Part shown: piece after piece, positions 10,643 through 21,012 of the stretch
Layout: each line of letters starts with the position of its first letter
How positions within the stretch are numbered: the first letter of the stretch is position 1
Assembly (NCBI GenBank): GCA_030620095.1
Contig: JAUTXW010002188.1
Span: forward strand, 344,409-408,408
DNA: 64,000 nt
Reading direction: 5' to 3'
Source: Kuschelorhynchus macadamiae
Taxonomy: Eukaryota > Arthropoda > Insecta > Coleoptera > Curculionidae
The notes under the pieces: generated by a model
What the model was told of the DNA's origin: nothing
Seen by the model: the letters and a program-made list of their open reading frames with translations, nothing else
Databases searched by the model: none
Made by a program: the position numbers and the translations under genes

Positions 10643-12850
10643 GCCGTTGATTTTAAATGATTATCAACGCTTGTTAGTAATATATTTAGGTCGCAAAGAA
10701 GAGTCCTTGAGTTCCGTTTAATTTGTTACATTTTTATTTTTTTAGCAAAATTTTGAAATTTGAGGTTTTACACTCAATTTTTTATGTAGCACAACCTTAA
10801 CGGCTGTGCTTTGGTTATAATCAGAGACCGGATTTTAAGCATTATGTTGATTGCTGAATTTTATAAGCAAGATGTTACAATTCAGGAATTACGCTAAATT
10901 AAAAATTTTGCGATAGTTGTTTTTATGCTTTTTATAGGTTTTATGGTTTTCCCCCCTTCGTGCTTATACGTATATTTACATATTCTTTAAAAATAATATA
11001 AAACATGATAAGGGAAAAATTGTTTAGAAAAAATAAATCCCGCAACTGCGCAAGGCCTACCGTGATTCCCCGAAGAATTTGTATACCTGTAGGAAATTCC
11101 CCGCCGCCGTTTCGCCTTGCGCTATGCCATGCCTTCTTAGTTTAGTTAGTTACGAGGTATTCTGTTATCAAGTTATCATTTGTATCGTCTCCGCTTGCGC
11201 TAATAGATATACGTAGTAATTATTTGAACAATGCCAAAAAGAAGCAAACCATTAAAGAGTGAATTAGGGGTCACAAAGAACTGAAAAGTGAAAATAAGCA
11301 TGATTCAGAACTGTAAGTAAAAATTTGCAAATTCAAAATAACCTCATCTTTGTTTCGTGATTCAAATATCATTTTATTTTTCATGATTCTTAAGAGATTT
11401 AATTTTTGGCATTAATTAAGTGACGTTAAGATATCAGTCTCACTAACTCACAATAATTTCAAACATGAGTGAGGATTATTTCTAATTTTTTTAACAGATT
11501 TTAACGGCCTTAACCGATTTTATTGTCCTTAAGTTCTCCAAGTTGGTTTCGTATTTTTTATGCTACGGAATTCCCAAAAAGCGGGTATAAAAAGGTGGTT
11601 AATTGGTAAAAAATTGCGGTTTTTGCAAAAAAAATCGAAAAAATTTAAGGATGTTTGGTTGAACAAATTTTGCATTTTATGATATGATGATAATTAAATT
11701 GAAGGGGGGGGTGGAAAGACTGAGAGGGGGTAAAAATTGGAAATGTTTGGAATCTATTGAATAATTACGGTTTCTTTATATCATCAAGTTTTTATATCGA
11801 TCCGTGTTTATTTTTGGTCACATACTATCCCTTAGTGGTAAAGGTGGGAGGAGGGAGGTAAGATAAAGAAAAAAGTTGTTTTATGTCGTTTTCTAGGTTT
11901 TGGGGTCAAATATTTCTTCTTTACTAAAAATGTAACTAGAAATTGAAAACATGTTCTATAAAAAAAATTAACCGCCTTCAAAAAAAAAATATATATACTA
12001 TAGAGTAAAAAATATTTCCAGTATTAAATATGATTCGTTGCTGCATAATTTCACATGTCGCAGCCGCGCCGGGCCGATGCAATTTTTGAACTTAACACCT
12101 ATATACCAAGTATTTGTTGCAAATTTTCCCGAATTTCTGCTTAATTGAATTGACTCCTACTCCAAAAATCGCATCCGGCGACGTATATAGCTGAAATTTT
12201 GCAGCAACAAATAATATCTAGTACTTAAATTATTTTTTATTTTTTAGTTTATATATATATATTTTTTTTAAGCGATTCATTTTTTATTACAGATCATCTG
12301 CAACAAAAAATACGATGTCACTCATTATTTACAAACTGAATTTAAAGGCATAAGGAGCACATTAGAAAATTGGAACCAAAGTAACAATAAGCATCAAACT
12401 ATTTAGACTTCAATAGCTTCGACTTCTGGACTTAATAAACAAAAACAATTTAATTATAATTTATGCAGTGCTATGATTAGATAAAATATTCCCTTGAATA
12501 AATTACAAAGTAGCTCTTAAGGTGTTCAATCAATGTTACTCTATTTATAACAATTAACTATTTGACGAGCAAAATTTAGGCATTAAAATGTGGTATATAT
12601 ATATATTCACAATTTACTACAATATATCAAAAGAGTATAATATTAATTGAATTCTGTACTCTTGGCGACATCTTTATTTCAAACTAAATACTTTGTAAAT
12701 TGGTAAATGATATATAAAATGTTCTATTCGAGAAATCTTTTTACTGATGCTTATCAACTCTGATAAGCAGATTTCTTTAGGTACTGGGATTCTTTATAAA
12801 TATTATTATAATCCGCTTAAATTGTAATTTTCAATAAATAAAACAAATTT
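10643..12850. other. AT-rich stretch with one possible exon
   Basis: Apart from the candidate exon at 11231-11310 (listed separately) I see no genes. It includes a homopolymer-rich patch around 11700 and ATAT runs around 12250. Confidence 0.4.
11231..11310 (+). other. Possible first coding exon of unknown gene or element
   Basis: An ATG at 11231 starts MPKRSKPLKSELG. A stop follows a few codons later, but a one-base shift continues as HKELKSENKHDSEL and runs straight into GTAAGT at 11311, a perfect splice donor. The 190 bp upstream are less AT-rich than the surroundings, as in a promoter. No downstream exon is recognised. This could be the start of a decayed transposase or host gene, or chance. 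Confidence 0.2.
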
Positions 12851-13395
12851 TTGTGGTCGTGACCATGTTTGGCAGGATATGAGATATAGTTTATATTTAT
12901 AAAACATTTAAACATTGTGTTGTATAACTTTAGACTATTAAATTACAAATAGCCAAATACATCCATAGTTAGTCCTTATTGTTAACATGTAAACAGACTG
13001 TTTTAGCATTTATTCTCATTTTCATAAATTTAAATAAGCCGGTTTCCGGTTTACATTTTTTTGTTTGAAATTAAAATATCCCAGTCGGTAAAGGTGTCAA
13101 TCAGATGTATAGTTGGTCAATTTTGTGGTCGTGACTATGTTTGGCAGGATATGAGATATAGTTTATATTTATAAAACATTTAAACATTGTGCAATTGCAC
13201 AACTTTAGACTATTAAATTACAAATAGCCAAATACATCCATAGTTAGTCCTTATTGTTAACATGTAAACAGACTGTTTTAGCATTTATTCTCATTTTCAT
13301 AAATTTAAATAACCCAGTTTACGGTTTACATTTTTTTGTTTGAAATTAAAATATCCCAGTCGGTAAAGGTGTAAATCAGATGTATCGTTGGCCAA
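12851..13395. repeat. Tandem duplication, 272-bp unit, two copies
   Basis: TTGTGGTCGTGAC at 12851 recurs at 13123, and the whole 272-bp unit repeats with only a few differences, including GGCAGGATATGAGATATAG and CCCAGTCGGTAAAGGTGT. High identity suggests a recent duplication. No coding frame is apparent. Confidence 0.85.
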
Positions 13396-14279
13396 TTTTG
13401 GGTTCGAAGTTTTGACTTGCGTTATCACAGAATTGCATTACTGTCTAGAAATCCGGATATGATACTTTATCCATTCGTTCCGAGTAGTTCATAACCGTCG
13501 AATTTTGTTGTGACCCTAGCAGCTCACTTCAGTCGAGTTAAATTGTCATTTCCGTTGACAGGTTGACGTTAATTTTACCATGTGACCCTGATTATAAAAA
13601 GAAAAAAAACTACGTTTCTTTGCTCTTTTTGAGCAACAAGTTGTGAGTAAATAGACATGACTGGTGCCGAGTAGTGTAGTCGCGAGCTGCGGATTTATTT
13701 CTTTCTTCACATATCTGCTTGCTCTATAATCAAGTTGTGACTATTGAGTAAATTTCGAGGTAGATATTTACAGGGCATGGAAAAAAGCGTTGCTGATATG
13801 TAAACATTTTTATTGAAGTATTCTATAACTATGAGACCGCCCGCCATCTTTGGTAAGTTTTCAATTCCTTTTTTTGTCAACCCTAACTGCCTTCAAATTT
13901 CTATAAAATTTAAATGATTTCTAACTGGCCTTTTTTAGTTCTAGGCCTCTTCTTCTCTGCTGTATTTCTGCCTTTTTGTGCTGAGTAGTAGTTTCTTGGC
14001 TCTCATTGGAGTTATTCCTTTTTCATTTTCCCCACTATATCATTGCTGTGAAGTAGATGTAGCCTTCTGGAGAGAGGTGTAACCCGAATCGAATCTAGCT
14101 AGCCTGAAAGGGGTCATTTCATTCTATAACATCGAAATATCTATCTATCTAAAACGGTTAAATATTGTCATAATTTTGTTTTATCCATGAACTTTTGAAC
14201 AATATAAATGACAATTTTCTCAAACTATTCCGTTATTTTATGCGCTATTAATATTGCTGGTATTGTTTGTAAATACATG

Positions 14280-14333
<54 letters not shown>

Positions 14334-14881
14334 ATATATGGTATTGTACCGTAAAATGGACATTCTGTATTAAATAATTGCCAAAGTAACTCAATTTATT
14401 TCCTAGTCCTTTTTTTGTACCTATATATTGTGTTTTATTTGGTAAGATTTAATGGGTGAAATGTTGAGCGGGCTCCCATGTATTATTTGTTAAATATAAT
14501 ACCCAATTAAGGTCTAAAGTAATATCTTGGAAGTTCTGAAATTAATGCGAAACTTTTGTAATTGTTTAATAATAATCGAAATTAGTAAAAATAGTAAATA
14601 ATCTGTAATTGTGTAAATCATATTTTGAAAAGGGCTTAAGAAAAGAAACAAAGAGCAAGAAATTAATTAGTCGGAAATAGAGAACATAACATATTTTTAT
14701 GTTTTATTTGACTTAGCATAACTAAGGTTTCTATCTTATCATCATATTGAACAATTCCCTTTTTTTACTGGAGCACTCAAGATAGGTGGCGCTTTATTGT
14801 ATTTATTCACACCACTCTCCGACTTTTGGCTAGTCTGGCATATTGCTATAAGAAAAGGAGTAAATTGCTATAGGTAGGTAA
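13396..14881. other. Non-coding stretch
   Basis: No gene is recognised. A (TA)n microsatellite lies at 14286-14330. Confidence 0.45.
14286..14330. repeat. (TA)n microsatellite
   Basis: Uninterrupted alternating T and A, about 22 units, in AT-rich DNA. Confidence 0.95.
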
Positions 14882-14905
14882 AGTGTATCTAAAGTCAATT
14901 GAGAC
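14882..14905 (+). repeat. Perfect 24-bp inverted repeat, left copy
   Basis: The sequence AGTGTATCTAAAGTCAATTG and the following AGAC is the exact reverse complement of 17384-17407. The pair encloses 2.5 kb containing a reverse copy of the composite repeat. Confidence 0.85.
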
Positions 14906-15276
14906 AACATAAAACTAAATATCCGTCATCAGTCGGCGATTTCATTGTGAAGCATGGGGGGCGTGATAGAAATTTAAACTTATTTTTGAAAAACAGATTA
15001 ATTAGTAGTACTTTCTTTTATTATTTATTCGCATTTAACAAATTTTTTCAATTAGTTTTTTTTATTTGATCTGGTCAGAGGATGGGTGCAAAATAGCTAG
15101 GCTAAATGGAAAAAAATGTATTATCCATAAATAAATCGCATAAAACGTATTATGGGTTTATGGGTATAGAGATTATTCCAATTGTAACCTACTTGATAAT
15201 ATATTTACTCTGCAATTACAAAAAGGAAGGGGATAAAAATTTGAAAGATCGAGCAGGTAATATGTCATTTTGTTAG

Positions 15277-15278
<2 letters not shown>

Positions 15279-15331
<53 letters not shown>
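15279..15331. repeat. (TA)n microsatellite
   Basis: Uninterrupted alternating T and A, about 26 units, lying against the edge of the reverse composite repeat. Confidence 0.95.
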
Positions 15332-15333
<2 letters not shown>

Positions 15334-15339
15334 CAATTT

Positions 15340-17050
15340 TAAAACTTATTTGATTTTGAGGGGTTGAGGTAAATAGTGGCTACAAGTCAAATACTTCGTA
15401 AACATTAAATCTTTCAGAGAGATTTTTGAATTGCATATTGCATATTTCAAATCACTCTGGTGAGTAGTTTCTAAGCTATGCCGAGAACTGACACACAGAA
15501 AGACAGATCGACGGAATTGATAAAACATATTTTTTGGCATCCAGGGAAGCTAAAACCTTAAAATATGTAAAACTTGAGAGACTGATTTTTTCACGGTTAC
15601 AAATATTTTATTTGGCCGCTATTTTGTTCCGCCATTTTGAATTAGAACCACAGTTTTAGTAGCTTATCTCTGTAGCACAATTAGTTATGGCAAACAATTT
15701 GAAATTCAGACTGGATTTTTAAATATTTTATTAAGCTGCCATTTTGTTCCGCCATCTCGAATCAGAAATTTACCGGTTTATTTCTACATGATACTTGATT
15801 TTTGTACAAAATTTAAAATAAGTCGGATCACTGGGTTTTTGATAATTTTTTTTAACAGTTTACTAGGACGCCATTTTGTTTTGCCATACTGGATTTTTAC
15901 CAAAATATCACCAGGTTATCCCTATATGACTCTCAGTTCCTGACTAAAATTTGAGGTTGATCTGATAAGTACTTTTTAAGCTATGCCGCGAACTGACATA
16001 CAGACAGACAAACCGACAAAATTGATAAAACGTATTTTTTTGACATCTAGGAGCGGTAAAACCTGAAAATGTGTAAAACCTGAGAGATTGGGTTTTTTCA
16101 CGATTACAAATATTTTATTTGGCTGTCATTTCAGTCAGTCCGTTAAGTTGTTTTTCAGGCTGAAGTTTTAAATATTTATTAAGCCGTCAATTTGTTGGAT
16201 TCGTACCAAAACTTTACCAGTTGATTTCTACATAATACTACTTGATTTTTGTACAAAATTTGAGATAAGTTGGATAAGTGTTTTTTTAGTAATAATTTTT
16301 TAACATTTCACCAGGCCGCCATTTTGTTTTGCCATACTAGATTTCTACCAAAATATTACCAGGTCATCGCCATATGACCCTTAATTTTTGACTAAAATCT
16401 CAAGTCAATCTGATGAGTAGCTTCTGAGCAATATCGCGAACTGTCAGACAGACAGACAAACCGACACATGGACTGACGGAATTGATAAAATATATTTTTT
16501 GGCATCTAGAGGAGCTAAGACCTGAAAATATCTAAAACTTGAGAAATTGATTTTTTTCACGATTACAAATATTTTATTTGGCTACCCTTTTGTTCCGCCA
16601 TTTTGAATTAGTACCAAAATTTTACTAGTTCTTCTCTATACCACAAATTGAAATTAAAATATTTTATTAAGCTGCCATTTTGTTCCGCTATCTAGGATTC
16701 ATACCAAAATTTTATCAGTGGTTTTCTATATAATACTTGGTTTTTGTGTAAAATTTTAAGCAAATTGGGTAAGCAGTTTTTTAGTAATATCTTTTTTTAA
16801 CATTTCACTACGGCTACATTTTGTTTTGCCATATTTGATTTTTACCAAAATGTTACCAGGTCACCCCAATATGATCCTTAATTTTGTATTAAAAGTCAAT
16901 CGGTTAAGTAGTTTCTTAGCTATGCCGAACAGACAGTTCGACAGACAGACCGACGCAATTGAGAAAAAATGTTTATCTAGGGAACCTGAAACGTAGAGAT
17001 CAGAAGAAATCTCAAAGGGTAATTTTTACAATACTTCCCTTTTACAAGGT
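15340..17050 (-). repeat. Composite dispersed repeat, reverse copy
   Basis: The subunits run in reverse (GCCGCCATTTTGTT cores at about 130-140-bp spacing), with the reversed higher-order starts GGCATC(T/C)AGG near 15537, 16042 and 16500. The right end is AATACTTCCCTTTTACAAGG at 17029-17048, the reverse of the start of the forward copy at 18905. The two copies therefore face away from each other around the hAT remnant at 17520-18608. Confidence 0.75.
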
Positions 17051-17383
17051 AAGTAAAAACATTGAATAGAATAAAAAGAAATTTTTATTCTACGGCATTG
17101 ACACTGACCCTCTGAACAAGTACAGACCACGCAAATATTTTAAAATATATCTTTTTTGTGCATTTTTTGTTAAATCAACGTCTCCAAAAATCTCACCAAT
17201 TGAATTACGGATATAACCAATCAAAGTGCTTAACTCTTAACACCTCGCCCACAAATTTTATGATGAGTCCACGTTGACTGAGTCACGAAGGTCCGCTGTC
17301 TGTACGGGGACCTGTCAACTCAATAAAAATAAATTTATCCGTATTAGTGGTGTAGTAAATTGAGCTACCCCAAATTTTGCGCT

Positions 17384-17407
17384 GTCTCAATTGACTTTAG
17401 ATACACT
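17384..17407 (-). repeat. Perfect 24-bp inverted repeat, right copy
   Basis: Exact reverse complement of 14882-14905. It lies between the reverse composite repeat and the hAT remnant. Confidence 0.85.
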
Positions 17408-17519
17408 ATACAAATTTATGCCACTTATTTTATTTCAATCATTAAATAATCTAATATTAAGTAATCTTTGTTAAAGAAAATATTTTTTTTCTTTTTAACA
17501 CTCTTTTAGACAAATTATA

Positions 17520-18608
17520 GAGAAATGTTGTAAAAAAGCGTTTAAGATGAAAGCACTCTCTCGCTCCAGTTTATGATGAAACAATGCAGCAAATTAAAAA
17601 AAATTATTGCAAACAGTTATATATGGTTTGCTGTAGATGAAACAACTGACACATGTGGAAGATATATAGCCAATTTAATTATAGGAGTCTTGAATGAATA
17701 TGACAGTTAACAAAAAAGAATAGTAACACTATTTCTGGATTTGTTCAGGATGAGTTAAACCAGCTTTTTTTGCAGCGAGATGGTTCCGAGTGAAATAATT
17801 TAATTGAAGCTTTCCGACCCTGCAGCATACATGATAAAAGTTGCGTCAACTATTTAATTTTTTAACTATAATTTACCTACTTAGCTCATGGGCTTAACCG
17901 TCTAGCTGAAACTATAAGATGGCAATATTCGTTGGCAAATAAATTAATAAAACATGTCAAAAAAATATTTATGAAACCTCCGTTCTCCATTAAAAGTGCA
18001 AATCTTTAAAGAGAGATTTCTTGATGTTCCTTTACCTCCGAACTTGTTTTACCGAAATGATCAACATGGCTAGATGCTGCTATGTAATATACCGATATTT
18101 TACAGAATTTAAAAGCTTGGTACTTGAATTTGAAGGTACAGAAAGCAAATTCATTCAAGAATATCCGAAAGTTTTAGAAATACTCGAACTTGCACACAAT
18201 TTGGCTTTTATTAAAAGCCATTTTAAATTTGTAAATCAGAGTATTACATTTTTGGAAAAACAGCAGCTACCATTAGGGGAGTCTGTGAATGTTATAAACA
18301 ATTTTAAAGCTGCACTCAATAGTAATCCAGGATCCATATTGGTCAAACAATAAAAGAAAAATTGGTTCCAAACTATCTCAAAGAATAAAGGATTCCAAAC
18401 ATTGCAAAAAATATCTACTATTTTGATAAGTGGGCAAGATTCCGATTTTGAAATAAATCCAGCAAATATACCGAAATTTAAATATACACCAATGACCAGT
18501 GAAGATGTAGAACCTAGTTTTTCTGCATACAAAAACATTCCAGCAGAGAGAAGATATAATTTTACGACGGAAAATTTGGAAAAACATTTAGTTGTACATT
18601 CTGTTTAA
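17520..18608 (+). pseudogene. Decayed hAT transposase, CGGBP1-like group
   Basis: The plus strand holds the catalytic core and C-terminus of a hAT-type transposase, of the family that includes CGG-binding protein 1 relatives. Around 17625 is FAVDETTDTCGRYIANLI, containing the first catalytic Asp. From 18021 to 18608 one frame, broken by a single stop at 18351, carries the helical linker (LAHNLAFIKSHFKFV, LEKQQLPL) and the dimerisation end, with KYTPMTSEDVEPSFSAYKN and ENLEKHLVVHS. Several frame changes lie between 17700 and 18020. The N-terminal BED-type zinc finger is not visible, so the start is uncertain. It sits between two inverted composite-repeat copies. Confidence 0.75.
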
Positions 18609-18904
18609 CATTAATAATAGTAGGTATGTGTAAAAACAATAAAATGTACTCTATAAATAATAAAATCTTTTTTTTTTCATTAGCTTATAAATTTATTTTT
18701 TTCTTAATTTGCATATTTTATGCATTTTAAGTGCTTGTTTTCAATTTATCCAATCTCTAATAATTATAATATAATACAACCGAGTGTACGTATTCGATAG
18801 TAGAGTTCATGCGTTGCCTATCTTCGCTATTTGAGAGCTACGGAAAATGTGTGAAAGTGAAAAAGAAATATGTTATTTTTATTCTTTTACAGGATTTGTT
18901 TTTA

Positions 18905-20432
18905 TTTTCCTCGTAAAAGGGAAGTATTGTACTCGTGAAAAAATCACTCTTCGAGATTTTTTAGATTTTTAAGTTTCAGGGTCCTAGATGACGAAAAACA
19001 CGTTTTCTCAATTCCGTCGGTCTATGTGTCTGTTTGTTCGCGGCGTACCTAAAAAACTACTTATCCGATTGACTTCAAATTTTGGCCAAAAGTTAAGGGT
19101 TATATGGGGAAAACCTGGTAACATTTTGGTAAAAATCCAATATGGCCAAACAAAATGGCGGAATAGTGAAGTGTTAAAAAATTATTATTAAAAAACTACT
19201 CATCCAATTTATCTCAAATTTTGTATAAACGTCAAGTATTACGTTAAAATCAAGTGGTGAAATTTTGTTACGAATCCAAGATGGCGTACCAAAATGACGG
19301 CATAGTAAAATAATTAAAAAAATCAGCCTGAACAAACTGCTTAATGGTTTAATTTCAAATTGTGTGCTATAACTAATTGTGGTATAGGGATCAACTAGTA
19401 AAATAGTGGTACTAACTCAAGATGGCCGAACCGAGGTCTGAACAAAATGGCGGCCAAATAAAATGTTTTTATTCGTGAAAAAAATCACCCTCTCAGGTTT
19501 TACACATCTTAACGTTTTAGCGTCGCTAGATGCCAAAAAATATGTTTTATCAATTCCGTCGGTCCGTCTGTCTGTCCGTTGGCGGCATAGCTTAAACACT
19601 ACTTACCCGATTTACTTCAAATTCTGGTCAAAAATTAAGAGTCACATGGGGATAACCTGGTAACATTTTGGTAAAAATCCAATATACCGAAACAAAATGG
19701 GGCAGCCTAGTGAAGTCTTAATTATTAAAAAACTACTTATAACATGTATCTCAAATACATCAAGTATTATATTGGAATGAACTGGTAATATTTTGATACG
19801 AATCCAAGATAAAATGTTTAAAAATTCAGCCTGAAAAACTGCTTAATGGTTTGATTTCAAGTTAAGGTTAAATTCAAATTAAACGTCATACGGTAATATT
19901 TTGATAAAAATCCAAAATGGCGAAACAAAATGGCGGAGTAGTGAAGTGTTAAAAAAAAATATTATGAAAAATGGTTTATCCAATTTATTTCAAATTTCGC
20001 ATAAGCATCAAGTATTATGTTGGAATCAACTGGTAAAATTTTGGAACGAATCGAAAATTTAGTATGAAAAAACTATTTAATGGATTAATTTCAAATTGTG
20101 TGCCATAACTAATTGTGGTATAGGTCTCAACTAGTAAAACTGTGTTACTAATTTAAGATGGCGGAACAAAATTGCGGCCAAATAAGATTTTTGTAATCGT
20201 GAAGAAAATCACCCTCTCAGGATGTACATATCTTCGCGTTTTAACGTCCCTAGATGCCAAAAAACATGTTTTATCAGTTCCGTCGGTGCATCCGTCGTTC
20301 TGTGTGTCAGTTCGCGACGTAGCTTAAATACTACTTACCCGATTGACTTCAAATTTTGACCAAAATTTAAGGGTCATATGGGGATGGCCTGATAACATAT
20401 TCCTAAAAATCCAATATGGAGAACAAAGTTAA
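18905..20432 (+). repeat. Composite dispersed repeat, forward copy
   Basis: Starts with CCTCGTAAAAGGGAAGTATT at 18909 and GTCCTAGATGACGAAAAAC near 18981. Higher-order starts recur near 19524 and 20249, with GGCGG-type cores between. The right end is cut off in mid-unit at about 20432, so the copy is 3'-truncated. Confidence 0.75.
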
Positions 20433-20480
20433 AAAATGTTTATTCGAGATAAGATCCAGTAAAAAAAGTAATTTTTTAAA

Positions 20481-20524
20481 TTGTCGACGTTTCGCGACTT
20501 AATTGTTGCATCCTCAGGACACAT
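20481..20524 (-). ncRNA. Hammerhead ribozyme-like motif, copy 1
   Basis: On the minus strand the three core segments of a hammerhead appear in order: CTGAGGA (CTGANGA consensus), a hairpin GCAAC/GTCGC with one mismatch and a six-base loop as stem II, then GAAA. Next comes CGTC, where ACGT is a self-complementary stem III and the C is the cleavage base. The flanks TGTC and GACA pair as stem I. A palindromic stem III means it would work as a dimer, as described for retroelement hammerheads. Activity is inferred from sequence only. Confidence 0.45.
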
Positions 20525-20705
20525 ATATAGATCTCACATCCTTCATGAAACCCATATTAACAGTACTTTTACTCCCTTGTTCTGCATATATTAATCAGAT
20601 ATTAAGTTTCTATATGGTTTTCGTTAACAATCCGTTTGTTGTTATGCTAGAGTGGTGTATATTTGGGATTAGAATCCAGTAAAAAAAACAAAAGACGATT
20701 TTTAA

Positions 20706-20748
20706 ATAGTCGAAGTTTCACAACTTTATTGTTGCATCTTCAGGACCA
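20706..20748 (-). ncRNA. Hammerhead ribozyme-like motif, copy 2
   Basis: The second tandem copy has CTGAAGA, stem II GCAAC/GTTGT (the changes keep pairing, with one G-T), GAAA, and flanks GTC/GAC as stem I. The stem III segment reads ACTT instead of ACGT, so the palindrome is broken and this copy is probably inactive. Confidence 0.4.
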
Positions 20749-20967
20749 ATATGTAGATTCTATATCCAGCATGAAACCCATATTATCAGTCTTTACATAT
20801 TCCGTTTGTCCGCAGATATTTCCCAAATATTCATTATTAAAAATTAAGAGGGGCATACATATATTTTTTATAATCCGGAGATGCTCAACGCAAAAAAGAT
20901 TGGAAACCCCTGGTCAAGTTAATACCATAACTTTTTTAAATTTTTAAATTAATGTTTAATTGAAGTT

Positions 20968-21012
20968 TTTTTTACTTGTTTCGGCCGGTTTTAAGCCATC
21001 TTTACGGCTTAA
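20968..21012 (-). ncRNA. Degraded hammerhead-like motif
   Basis: On the minus strand: GTAAAGA in the place of CTGANGA (two core changes), a GGC/GCC stem II region, then GAAAC. It may be a third, eroded member of the same group; the core changes argue against activity. Confidence 0.2.

Larger units (their letters stand above)
20447..20812 (-). repeat. Two direct copies of a 220-bp unit, each with a hammerhead-like core
   Basis: The block GATCCAGTAAAAAAA...GTTGCATCCTCAGGAC...CATGAAACCCATATTA at 20450-20575 recurs, diverged, at 20672-20800. The spacing of about 222-226 bp suggests a tandem pair. Each copy contains a hammerhead-like motif when read on the minus strand. Such tandem, ribozyme-bearing terminal repeats are known from Penelope-like retroelements and from some insect satellite DNAs. 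No reverse transcriptase is seen next to it. Confidence 0.6.
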
